Origin: SIG440 sp045645485
Lineage (GTDB): Bacteria; Bacillota; Clostridia; Monoglobales; Monoglobaceae
Reading direction: 5' to 3'
Assembly: GCA_045645485.1 (NCBI GenBank)
Contig: JAZRIX010000062.1
Location: forward strand, 14,636-78,635
Length of the DNA stretch: 64,000 bases
The notes beneath the pieces were generated by a model, which did not search any database, was not told the origin of the DNA, and saw only the letters and a program-made list of their open reading frames with translations. The position numbers were made by a program, and so were the translations under genes. Positions 39,601 through 47,647 of the stretch are shown here, in pieces. Numbering within the stretch: position 1 is the first letter of the stretch; every line of letters begins with the position of its first letter.

Positions 39601-40971
39601 ATGAGTAAAGATTGGGCAAGAATGGATCTTGCAAATGTACCAAACATGGTATCCGAAACTGTTCCGGGTCCCAAGTCAATCGAATACCACGAAAGATGCG
39701 CTAAGTATTTCAAGGGTTATTCAAGTCAGGTTTCACTGTTCCCTGTTTCATTTGAATCAGGTTACGGTTACACTCTCAAGGACGTTGACGGCAATACATA
39801 TCTCGACTTCTCATCAGGTATCTATGTTACAGGTCTTGGTCACTGCCATCCCAAAATCAGTGAGGCAGTTGCTTTCCACGCAAAGAACCTTATGAACTGT
39901 CATGACTTTACAACAAAGATTAAGATGGAACTTATCGAAAAGCTCCACGAAATCACAGGTGGTCGTTTCGGTGGTTTCCAGCTCTACGATTCAGGTACAA
40001 CTGCTGTTGAAGCAGGTCTCCGTTGCGCTCGTGCAGCAACTGGCAAGCAGGAATTCATTTCTTTCTTCAGAGACTTCCACGGCAAGACTTACGGTGCAAA
40101 CTCACTTGCAGTAGTTGGTCCCGATACACATATGAGAGCTCCCGGCTTCATGCTCGTTCCCAGACCTAACCCCTACCGTGACTTCTTTGGCAGAAGCGAA
40201 GAAGAAGCTTGGAAGGATTCATCACCCTACATCAACATGATCAAGGGTATGCTTGACAACGCTTGCGCTTGCGGCGGCAAGAACGTTGCAGCTATCGTTC
40301 TTGAACCTGTTCAGGGTTGGGGCGGTTCAATCATTCCTCCTGCAGACTTCATGCCTGCACTCCGTGCACTTTGTGACGAAAGAGGCATCCTCCTCTTCGC
40401 AGACGAAGTTCTCAACTGTATGGCAAGAACAGGTAAGTACCTTGCTATGGATCACTGGAATGTTACAGCTGATATCACAACACTCGGTAAGGGCTTTGGT
40501 AACGGCTTCCCCGTTACATGTATGGCAGTATCTAAGGATCTTGCTCCTGCAATCGAAAAGATTTCTGCTTCTTCAAGCTACGGCGGCAACCCCATGGCTT
40601 GTGCTGCTGCTCTTGAATCAATCAACGTTATTGAAGAAGAACAGCTCAACGAACGCTCAGCTCACCTTGGTGAAATTATGCTGAAGAAGATGAAGGAAAT
40701 GAAGGAAGCTCATCCCATCATCGGTGACGTTCGTGCACTTGGTTGTCTCCAGGCTATCGAAATCGTTAAGGATCGCGACACCAAAGAACCTTTCGCAGAA
40801 GCTGGTACAATGATTTACCAGAAGGCATTCAAGAAGGGTCTCGCTTGGGTACCGTCAGGTCACATCCTCCGTATGTCACCTCCTATGATTCTGGACGACG
40901 AAGCAGCTCTCAAGGGTCTCGAAATCATCGAAGAATCAATTGCAGAAACAGAAAAGCACTTCGGTTATTAA
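39601..40971 (+). CDS. Class III PLP-dependent aminotransferase (aspartate aminotransferase family)
   Basis: This 456-aa fold-type I aminotransferase is of the 4-aminobutyrate/ornithine/dialkylglycine branch. The cofactor region shows DSGTTAVEAGLRCARAATGK (about 123-142), the acidic PLP-pyridine site LFADEVLNCMARTGK (about 272) and the Schiff-base lysine in TTLGKGFGNGFP (about 298). It transfers amino groups between an omega-amine or amino sugar and a keto acid; the substrate is not clear. Codon use is strongly biased to AAG, CTC and GGT, as in the hydrogenase genes, and the promoter is perfect, so expression should be high. It is followed by an oxidoreductase and aldolase. Confidence 0.92.
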   Translation: MSKDWARMDLANVPNMVSETVPGPKSIEYHERCAKYFKGYSSQVSLFPVSFESGYGYTLKDVDGNTYLDFSSGIYVTGLGHCHPKISEAVAFHAKNLMNCHDFTTKIKMELIEKLHEITGGRFGGFQLYDSGTTAVEAGLRCARAATGKQEFISFFRDFHGKTYGANSLAVVGPDTHMRAPGFMLVPRPNPYRDFFGRSEEEAWKDSSPYINMIKGMLDNACACGGKNVAAIVLEPVQGWGGSIIPPADFMPALRALCDERGILLFADEVLNCMARTGKYLAMDHWNVTADITTLGKGFGNGFPVTCMAVSKDLAPAIEKISASSSYGGNPMACAAALESINVIEEEQLNERSAHLGEIMLKKMKEMKEAHPIIGDVRALGCLQAIEIVKDRDTKEPFAEAGTMIYQKAFKKGLAWVPSGHILRMSPPMILDDEAALKGLEIIEESIAETEKHFGY

Positions 40972-41047
40972 TATCGGAATTCAATATTACGCTCGGGCAG
41001 GGCGCGTTGTCTTCAAGACACCTTGCCCCTAATATGAGTAACATAGG

Positions 41048-41079
41048 GGCTATTGTGGGAAATCCTGCAATAGCCTTTT
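41048..41079 (+). terminator. Hairpin terminator between aminotransferase and oxidoreductase genes
   Basis: GGCTATTG/CAATAGCC 8-bp stem (41048-41055 with 41068-41075), then TTTTGTT. A second GC-rich hairpin (GGGCAGG...CCTTGCCC) lies just upstream at about 40996-41030. Some read-through to the next gene is likely since no separate promoter was found for it. Confidence 0.7.
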
Positions 41080-41120
41080 GTTAAATAAAAAACAATTTTG
41101 ACTTGAAAGGAAATAGAATT

Positions 41121-42254
41121 ATGAAAACTGTAAGATTTGGTCTTATCGGTTGCGGTCTTATGGCAAGAGAATTTGCATCGGCTGCAGCTCGCTGGTGTCA
41201 CCTTACTGACGATATTCCCAAGCCTGAAATCGTTGGTATCTGCTCTGTTGTTCCGGCTGAAATGGACTGGTTCCACAAAAACTTCCCCGAAATCAAGTAC
41301 TCTGTTGCAGATTACAAGGAGCTTCTTGAAAAGAACGACATTGATGCAATTTACTGCGCTGTTCCCCATAACCTTCACGAACAGTTCTATATTGATATAA
41401 TCAAGAGCGGCAAGGCTCTCCTTGGTGAAAAGCCTTTCGGTATCGACAAGAAGGCAAACGAGAACATCCTCGCTGCCCTCAAGGAGAATCCCGATACATT
41501 TGTTCGCTGCTGCAGTGAGTTCCCCTACTATCCTGCAATGCAGACAATGATTAACTGGTATAAGGAAGGCAAGTTCGGCAAGGTTCTTGAAATCCACTGC
41601 GGTTTCTGTCACTGCAGCGATATGGACTTCAACAAGCCCATCAACTGGAAACGTATGGTTAAATTTAACGGTGAATACGGCTGTCTTGGCGACCTTGGTA
41701 TCCACACACAGCACGTTCCCTTCCGTCTCGGCTTCAAGCCCAAGACAGTAAGAGCACACTTCAGCAATATCGTTAAGGAACGTCCTGACGGCAAGGGCGG
41801 AATGGCAGTTTGCGACACATTTGACAACTGCACAATCTTCTGCACAACGCTTAATGCAGACGGAGACGAAATCCCAATGACACTTGAAACAAAGCGTATG
41901 GCTCCCGGTTCAACAAACCGCTGGTTCTTTGAAATCTACGGTACAGAATGCAGTGCAAAGTTCACAAGTGACGATGCAAACGCTTTCCACTATACATCAT
42001 CATGGGGCAAGGAACAGTCATGGAACCGTATTATCATTGGTTACAAGCCTATGCTTCCCACAATCACAGGTCCTATCTTTGAATTTGGCTTCACAGACGC
42101 TATTCAGCAGCAGATTGCGGCATTTATGCTTGAATACTCAGGTGTGGAAGTACCCTTCGGTCTCTTTACTCCCGAAGAAACTGCTCTTTCTCACACTCTT
42201 GCAACAGCGGCTCTCAAGTCTTTCTACAACAAAACAGTTGAAGTTATTGACTAA
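41121..42254 (+). CDS. Gfo/Idh/MocA-family NAD(P)-dependent oxidoreductase
   Basis: This 377-aa enzyme starts at ATG 41121 (GAAAGGAAATAG site); a TTG at 41103 covers the site and is rejected. The N-terminal Rossmann domain has FGLIGCGLMAREFASAA (about 5-21) and the catalytic-like EKPFGIDKKANE (about 105) with the family Lys. The C-terminal beta-sheet substrate domain shows GDLGIHTQHVPFRLG (about 195). It oxidises or reduces a sugar, polyol or deoxy-sugar; the substrate is unknown. It is rich in Cys (for example GFCHCSD). Its codon bias is like that of its flanking genes. Confidence 0.9.
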   Translation: MKTVRFGLIGCGLMAREFASAAARWCHLTDDIPKPEIVGICSVVPAEMDWFHKNFPEIKYSVADYKELLEKNDIDAIYCAVPHNLHEQFYIDIIKSGKALLGEKPFGIDKKANENILAALKENPDTFVRCCSEFPYYPAMQTMINWYKEGKFGKVLEIHCGFCHCSDMDFNKPINWKRMVKFNGEYGCLGDLGIHTQHVPFRLGFKPKTVRAHFSNIVKERPDGKGGMAVCDTFDNCTIFCTTLNADGDEIPMTLETKRMAPGSTNRWFFEIYGTECSAKFTSDDANAFHYTSSWGKEQSWNRIIIGYKPMLPTITGPIFEFGFTDAIQQQIAAFMLEYSGVEVPFGLFTPEETALSHTLATAALKSFYNKTVEVID

Positions 42255-42309
42255 TCTCCGTTTTATTCGAAAAAACACAGAAAAAGCTTGTATTTTTCTG
42301 TGAAATGTG

Positions 42310-42338
42310 TTGACATTTCTTTGTTTTTGTTGTAAAAT
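42310..42338 (+). promoter_or_regulatory. Sigma-A promoter of the aldolase gene
   Basis: TTGACA (42310-42315) and TAAAAT (42333-42338) with a 17-base spacer; leader about 65 nt. Confidence 0.82.
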
Positions 42339-42409
42339 AAAGTTAATGTAATAAAAAATTAACTTTTTCAATAGTTCTTATACGGACATTGAGCAAGGAG
42401 GAAGACAAA

Positions 42410-43357
42410 ATGTTAGTTAATATGAACGAAGTTCTGAGACCTGCAAAAAAAGGTCACTACGCAGTTGGTCTTTTCAATGCAGTTAACTTGGAACTTGCAC
42501 GCGGTATTATTGCTGCGGCTGAAAGCACAAGATCACCGGTTATTATGGGTTCAGCAGAAATTCTGCTTCCTTACGGTCCTCTGGAAGAGATTTCTTACTA
42601 TCTCATTCCTATGGCAAAGAAGGCATCAGTTCCTGTTGTTATTCATCTTGACCACGGTCTTACATATGACACTTGTGTAAAAGCTCTCAAGCTGGGCTTC
42701 AGCTCAGTTATGTATGACTGTTCAACAGATTCATACGAAGAGAATGTCCGCAAGGTTAAGGAAATGGCAGACATTGCTCATTCCTATGGTGCAACAATTG
42801 AAGGCGAACTGGGTCACGTTGGTGACAACGAAGGCTCAGCAGAAGGCAGTGACCATCTGGCAGATCCTTCAGCATTCTTCACAGACCCTGCACTTGCAAA
42901 GGACTTTGTTGACAAGACAGGCGTTGACGCACTTGCAATTGCTGTAGGTAATGCACACGGTGCTTACAAGCTGCCCCCCAAACTGGACTTTGAGAGAATT
43001 CGTACAATTGCAAAGACAGTTGATGTTCCTCTGGTTCTCCACGGTGGTTCAGGTCTTACAGACAACGACTTCCGTCAGGCTATCAAGGACGGTATCAGCA
43101 AGGTTAATATTTTCACAGATATCAATGTTGCGGCTGTTGAAGCCGAATTCAAGAAGTTCTCCAATATGGACAAGGGTATCATCGACCTTATTCCTGCGGC
43201 TGTTGAAGCTGTAAAGCTCGCAACAATGGAAAAGATGAAGCTGTTCAGCAGTGACGGCAAGGCAGACTGCAACAGAGGCGGTTCAATGTCAGCTGACGAT
43301 CTCGAAAAGATTACAAAGATGGTTGCTGCAGAAGTTGCAAAATACCTTAAGAAATAA
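42410..43357 (+). CDS. Class II (zinc-dependent) ketose-bisphosphate aldolase
   Basis: This 315-aa (beta/alpha)8 metalloenzyme has start ATG 42410 with AAGGAGGAAGAC upstream. Zinc/phosphate motifs: HLDHGLTYDTC (His/Asp, about 82-92), IEGELGHVG (about 132-140), AVGNAHGAYK (His about 181) and VLHGGSGL (about 209-216), then the phosphate-binding KVNIFTDIN. It cleaves a ketose 1-phosphate or bisphosphate (fructose, tagatose or related) into DHAP and an aldehyde; which one is not decided. Having its own promoter within the trio suggests extra expression. Codon use is highly biased, so it may be the cell's main glycolytic aldolase. Confidence 0.92.
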   Translation: MLVNMNEVLRPAKKGHYAVGLFNAVNLELARGIIAAAESTRSPVIMGSAEILLPYGPLEEISYYLIPMAKKASVPVVIHLDHGLTYDTCVKALKLGFSSVMYDCSTDSYEENVRKVKEMADIAHSYGATIEGELGHVGDNEGSAEGSDHLADPSAFFTDPALAKDFVDKTGVDALAIAVGNAHGAYKLPPKLDFERIRTIAKTVDVPLVLHGGSGLTDNDFRQAIKDGISKVNIFTDINVAAVEAEFKKFSNMDKGIIDLIPAAVEAVKLATMEKMKLFSSDGKADCNRGGSMSADDLEKITKMVAAEVAKYLKK

Positions 43358-43368
43358 TTTTACCATAG

Positions 43369-43405
43369 AAATTGGGTGTTGCCAATGGCAACACCCAATT
43401 TTATT
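43369..43405 (+). terminator. Intrinsic terminator after the aldolase gene
   Basis: AAATTGGGTGTTGCC/GGCAACACCCAATTT perfect 15-bp stem with a 3-base loop, then TTATTTGT. Confidence 0.95.
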
Positions 43406-43657
43406 TGTCTATTGAGGTAAACACTTTGGAAAGCTCCTTCGCTCTGCTCAGGATGACGCTATACGGTTTATAATGACGTCATGTTGCCGCAACGTTAAGA
43501 AAGTGTGCTTGCAGCACGTTTTTTGTGAAGGATTAAAAAATGTGAGAACATTTTTCTGTTAAAAAGAAAACCGTCAGGGTTTCTTCAATAATTAGTCGAA
43601 ACATCTTTGCCCTACTAAAACCACAACATTTATAAAGGAACCTATTTAGTCAATATT
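43406..43657. other. Gene-free interval with repeat-like sequence
   Basis: No ORF with a ribosome site or RNA gene was seen. The string CTCCTTCGCTCTGCTCAGGA (about 43434-43453) resembles dispersed intergenic sequences reported in many gut bacteria (from memory, not checked). A GTGCTTGCAGCAC inverted repeat lies near 43505-43517. Confidence 0.4.
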
Positions 43658-44164
43658 TTATTTTGAAGTACTTCCGAATCCACCGTTTCTTTCATCGGTT
43701 ACATCATCGTCATAGGTAATCCCGTATTCACAAAAGATTCCCTGAGCAAAAGCTCCTCCTCCTTTTATGTATACCTTTTTACCTTCTTTTGAATCGTTGG
43801 TAATCTTTATAAAGATATGCCCCTCATTGTCGGAATAATAATAGTCACTGTCAATTATCCCAACCGTATTTGCCAACTGAAGACGGTATTTGAATCCCAA
43901 TCCGCTTCTGGGATAAACCTTTAGAACCCAACCTTCCTCTATCTTTACACGTATCCCTGTAGGAACCTTTATTGACTCACCGGGGGAAAGCTCAACTGCT
44001 CTCACGGTATAAAAATCATAACCTGCCGATCCCTTTGTAGCACGCTTGGGTAATTTGATTTTTTTATAAGCATCATACATTCCTATGCCTGTATTAAAGG
44101 CATTCATCCAGCCAACAGCAAACTGTTCAAGACTTACCTTTTCAAACTGTGCAACTCTTTTCAT
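43658..44164 (-). CDS. dut: dUTP diphosphatase-like protein
   Basis: dUTPase converts dUTP to dUMP and keeps uracil out of DNA. The 168-aa protein (ATG 44164, AAGGAG upstream) has the trimeric dUTPase motifs: GSAGYDFYTV (motif 1), YPRSGLGFKYRLQLANTVGI (motifs 2 and 3, start about 85), and the Gly-rich C-terminal RNGGFGSTS (motif 5). A further N-terminal extension of about 40 residues and insert DSDYYYSDNEGHIFIKI depart from the short bacterial enzyme and recall the firmicute/phage-like branch. The function is likely but dCTP or other specificity is not excluded. Confidence 0.88.
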   Translation of the reverse strand: MKRVAQFEKVSLEQFAVGWMNAFNTGIGMYDAYKKIKLPKRATKGSAGYDFYTVRAVELSPGESIKVPTGIRVKIEEGWVLKVYPRSGLGFKYRLQLANTVGIIDSDYYYSDNEGHIFIKITNDSKEGKKVYIKGGGAFAQGIFCEYGITYDDDVTDERNGGFGSTSK

Positions 44165-44223
44165 TTCCAAATCTCCTTCAACAGATACTTACATTTTTTT
44201 ATCATAACGATTGTATGGCTCTT

Positions 44224-46260
44224 TCAGCTCAGCAAGCTTCCAATGCCAAAAGCAATAACCGCACAAATCCACGCCGCCGCCAACTGAATGGCAACAGCCG
44301 AAACAGTCCACTTAAGGGAGCCTGTCTCTCTGTGAATCACACCGATAGTTGCCGCACACGGAACATAAAGCAGACAAAAAACCATCATAGCATAGCCGTT
44401 TGCGGCTGTAAAGCCGTGCCCGCTAAGAATTGCCGCCAGTGCCGACATTCCTTCCGCAGAAGCAATGTTCCCCACACCAAAAAGCACGCTCATACTCGAA
44501 ACAACAACCTCTTTTGCCGCAATTCCCGAAATCAATGCCACCACAATCTGCCAATAACCAAGACCTGCAGGAACAAGCAGGGGAGCAAGAAGCTTTCCTA
44601 TGCTTGCCGCAAAGCTCATTGACATATCATCAGCAAGTCCGCCAAATCCAAAATTCAGCAGACCCCAGAGAATTACCGATGCAACAAAAATCACAGTACC
44701 CGCCTTTGTCAGATAATCCTTAATTTTCTCACTTACATAAACAAAAACCGTTCTTTTGCTTGGCATTTTGTATTCAGGCAGTTCAATCAGCAAGGTATTT
44801 TCGCAGTCTTTTTCAGAAAAGAGAGAAAAGATTTTAGCAACCGCAATGGCAACTGCAATTCCAAGTATGTACATAGAAAACGCCGCAACTACTGCCCACT
44901 TTCCAAAAAACATTTCTGAAAAAAGAACATAAATGGGAAGTCTTGCACTGCAGGACATAAAGGGTGTAACAACAATCGTTTTGAGTCTGTCCTTGGGATT
45001 TTCCAGTGCTCTTGATGCCATCACCGCGGGAACGGTACATCCAAAGCCCAGAAGCATGGGAATAAACGCTCTCCCCGAAAGACCTATTCTGGACATTATA
45101 TCATCCATAATATACGCAACTCTTGCCATATATCCGCTGTCCTCAAGAAAGGCAAGGGCAATGAACAAGATAACAATATTGGGCAAAAATGTAAGAATTC
45201 CGCCTACCCCGCCGATAATTCCGTCAACAACAAGGGATATCATCAACGGACTTACCCCCACGTTTTCAAGCAAATCACCGCATCCGCCTGAGAACAAATC
45301 AAGTGCAGCTTCAAGATAACCCTTCAGCCAGTCACCCAGTGCAAAGGTCAGCAAAAATACAACTGCCATAATCCCTGCAAAAACAGGCAACCCCCAGAAT
45401 TTATGAGTTAGAATCCTATCTGCGCGGTCGGTACTTTCCTGACGTATTTCCTTGTTGACCACAACCTCAGATATAATTTCCTCAATAAAATCATAACGCT
45501 GATTTATAATTTCTTCTTCATAACTTTTCTCTGCGATGCCGAAAAGATTAAGGGGATATTTTTCAAGGATTTCGCTGTCATACTCCAGATATTTTATTGC
45601 ATACCAGCGTCTGTTTTTGATTTCGGGATACTTTACCTCCAGCAACTCCGAAATTCTGTCAATTTTATCCTCAATCTCATCACTGTAAACCATCGCATAC
45701 TCACCGTGATGGTTATGAATATGACCTCCTGCTGTATGGTGATGCTCAATATGATGATTCATACCGTCAATATGGTGAGCAACCGCATGCATAAGAATAT
45801 TCAGTCCCGTCCTTTTTCTTGCACAAACAGGAACTACAGGAATACCCAACATTTCTGGCAATCTGTGAAGGTCAATTTCCATTCCTCTTGCCGCAACAAT
45901 ATCCATCATATTAAGCGCAAGCACAACAGGCTTTCCCAGCTCAATAAGCTGCAGAGTCAGATACAGATTTCTTTCAAGTGCGGATGCATCTGCAACATCA
46001 ACAATCACATCTGCGTCATCACTCAGAAGATACTTTCGCGAAAGCTTTTCCTCCATTGTATAAGAGGTCAGAGAATAAATTCCGGGGATATCAACAAGTC
46101 TGAACTCCTGTCCTTCAAAGGTCATTGCCCCTTCCTTCTTTTCCACCGTAACCCCCGGCCAGTTTGCAACCTTCAGGTTTGCACCCGTAAAGGCATTAAA
46201 AAGAGTGGTCTTTCCGCAGTTGGGGTTTCCCGCAAAAGCAACTGATACAGATTCCTTCAC
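44224..46260 (-). CDS. feoB: Ferrous iron transporter FeoB with His-rich insert
   Basis: FeoB is the GTP-dependent Fe2+ importer of the inner membrane. The 678-aa protein has an N-terminal G domain with G1 GNPNCGKTT (11-19), G3 DIPGIYSL (57-64) and NMMD (117-120), then a GDI-like region, gate motifs with Cys (GFGCTVPAVM; FMSCSARLPIY) and about ten helices. Between residues 158 and 185, 12 of 28 residues are His, which is not part of usual FeoB and may bind metal. The GTG start overlaps the feoA stop (TAGTG), so it is translationally coupled. Confidence 0.96.
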   Translation of the reverse strand: MKESVSVAFAGNPNCGKTTLFNAFTGANLKVANWPGVTVEKKEGAMTFEGQEFRLVDIPGIYSLTSYTMEEKLSRKYLLSDDADVIVDVADASALERNLYLTLQLIELGKPVVLALNMMDIVAARGMEIDLHRLPEMLGIPVVPVCARKRTGLNILMHAVAHHIDGMNHHIEHHHTAGGHIHNHHGEYAMVYSDEIEDKIDRISELLEVKYPEIKNRRWYAIKYLEYDSEILEKYPLNLFGIAEKSYEEEIINQRYDFIEEIISEVVVNKEIRQESTDRADRILTHKFWGLPVFAGIMAVVFLLTFALGDWLKGYLEAALDLFSGGCGDLLENVGVSPLMISLVVDGIIGGVGGILTFLPNIVILFIALAFLEDSGYMARVAYIMDDIMSRIGLSGRAFIPMLLGFGCTVPAVMASRALENPKDRLKTIVVTPFMSCSARLPIYVLFSEMFFGKWAVVAAFSMYILGIAVAIAVAKIFSLFSEKDCENTLLIELPEYKMPSKRTVFVYVSEKIKDYLTKAGTVIFVASVILWGLLNFGFGGLADDMSMSFAASIGKLLAPLLVPAGLGYWQIVVALISGIAAKEVVVSSMSVLFGVGNIASAEGMSALAAILSGHGFTAANGYAMMVFCLLYVPCAATIGVIHRETGSLKWTVSAVAIQLAAAWICAVIAFGIGSLLS

Positions 46261-46493
46261 TACGCATTTCCCTCCTTTTCTTCAACTTCGATATCGCGAG
46301 CAAAAGCACCGCCAAGAGCAAATCGGGTTCCTCGCACCTTTATTATCTTTGTGCCTGACCTTTTGGAATTGAGAATCTCAACTTTCGAATTCACCGTCAT
46401 CCCCAGCACTTCAAGTCTGCTTTTTACTTTTTGCTCAAGATTAATTGATTTCACATAGAAAATCTTACCGATTTGTCCTTCACTAAGCTTCAT
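46260..46493 (-). CDS. feoA: FeoA-domain protein
   Basis: FeoA is the small SH3-like cytoplasmic partner of FeoB. The 77-aa protein shows the standard fold (KLSEGQIGKIFYVKSINLEQ; RLEVLGMTVNSKVEILNSKR; ARDIEVEEKE). It overlaps the glycosyltransferase gene upstream by 11 bases and feoB by one base. No Fur or IdeR box was recognised because the operon promoter is far upstream. Confidence 0.94.
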   Translation of the reverse strand: MKLSEGQIGKIFYVKSINLEQKVKSRLEVLGMTVNSKVEILNSKRSGTKIIKVRGTRFALGGAFARDIEVEEKEGNA

Positions 46494-47613
46494 TGTCTTC
46501 TCCCTTTTCTTCTACAACCCTTTTAACAAAATCAACAAAATCACGAGTAGCATAAGGCTTTCCAATAGTTTTTACCATTTCCCCCATGGTTTTCAGCCTA
46601 TCCTCATTGAAAAACAACTGATACAAGGCCTCATCTATGGGATAGGTGGAGCTTATTTTGAATGCCACACCGTTATTGAGAAGGAACTCAACATTTCTGT
46701 CCTCCTGTCCGGGAATAGGATTTGCAATAATCATAGGCAATCCCTTTGCCAGAGCTTCACTGGTGGTAAGTCCGCCCGGCTTTGTAACAATACAGTCTGC
46801 CGCATCCATAAAAAGGCTCACCTTATCCGAAAATCCGTAATTATATACCTTGTGTCTGAAGGACATTTTGTCAATTCTTTTTTTCAGCCGCAGATTATTT
46901 CCGCAAACCGAAACAATCTGAAAGTCCATCTCTGATTGATCCAGTTTTTTTATCATACTTCCGATTTTTCCGTATCCCATACTTCCGCTCATAACAAGAA
47001 CAGTTCGTTTGTCATCAAATCCCAACATTCTTCTTGCTTCTGCTTTTGGAAGCTTATCCGAAAAAACAGGATTAATAGGAATTCCGATTGGAATAATTTC
47101 ATCCGGTGAAATCCCCTTTTTCCGTGCCTGATTGCACAAAAGCTCACTTGCAACAACATAATAATCCATGGGAGCTTCCTCCCAATACGGATGCATGGTA
47201 AAATCCGTTATAATTCCAACTGTTTTTATTCCTGCATCAAGCTTGTTTGCCACATAGCTCACCATAATTGCGGCAAAGACATGTGTGCAGACAATAATAT
47301 CGGGTGAAATATCTTCAACAAATTTCACAAGCTTTCGTGCAAGAATTCCGTTGAGGAACTTTGCAAACATACTGTCGTGACTTTCGGTATCCCTTTTTTC
47401 CACCATTCTGTAACCTTTTCCGTACATCTTTGGAAGACGTTTTGTAGATACCAGATACCCCTGATCAATTGTTTTTTTCAGCACCGGAGTAATGTATTCA
47501 AAAGCATCCATTGACATTGCTTCAATATTCGCCTCAGAAAGTGCATCACAAAGAACTCTTGCAACCTGGTTGTGTCCCTGTCCCGTTGTTACCGTAAAAA
47601 TAAGAGCCTTCAT
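46483..47613 (-). CDS. MGDG synthase / UgtP-like glycosyltransferase (GT28)
   Basis: This 376-aa glycosyltransferase is of the monogalactosyldiacylglycerol synthase type. The N-terminal domain has TVTTGQGHNQVARVLCDAL (about 8-26, the GxGH motif), and the C-terminal sugar-nucleotide site MGYGKIGSMIKK with VTKPGGLTTSEALAKGLPMI (about 275-294). It transfers a hexose from UDP-sugar to diacylglycerol to make membrane glycolipid, the anchor for lipoteichoic acid. Length is normal. It lies between addA and feoA. Confidence 0.92.
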   Translation of the reverse strand: MKALIFTVTTGQGHNQVARVLCDALSEANIEAMSMDAFEYITPVLKKTIDQGYLVSTKRLPKMYGKGYRMVEKRDTESHDSMFAKFLNGILARKLVKFVEDISPDIIVCTHVFAAIMVSYVANKLDAGIKTVGIITDFTMHPYWEEAPMDYYVVASELLCNQARKKGISPDEIIPIGIPINPVFSDKLPKAEARRMLGFDDKRTVLVMSGSMGYGKIGSMIKKLDQSEMDFQIVSVCGNNLRLKKRIDKMSFRHKVYNYGFSDKVSLFMDAADCIVTKPGGLTTSEALAKGLPMIIANPIPGQEDRNVEFLLNNGVAFKISSTYPIDEALYQLFFNEDRLKTMGEMVKTIGKPYATRDFVDFVKRVVEEKGEDNEA

Positions 47614-47647
47614 TTTTCTTCCTCCTTATCTGCCTCTTGACAAAGTC

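Noticed and set aside
41013..41759. A 248-codon minus-strand open frame opposite the Gfo/Idh gene
   Set aside because: It lies fully antisense to a clear oxidoreductase gene with biased codons, which creates long shadow frames; no ribosome site and no recognised domain.
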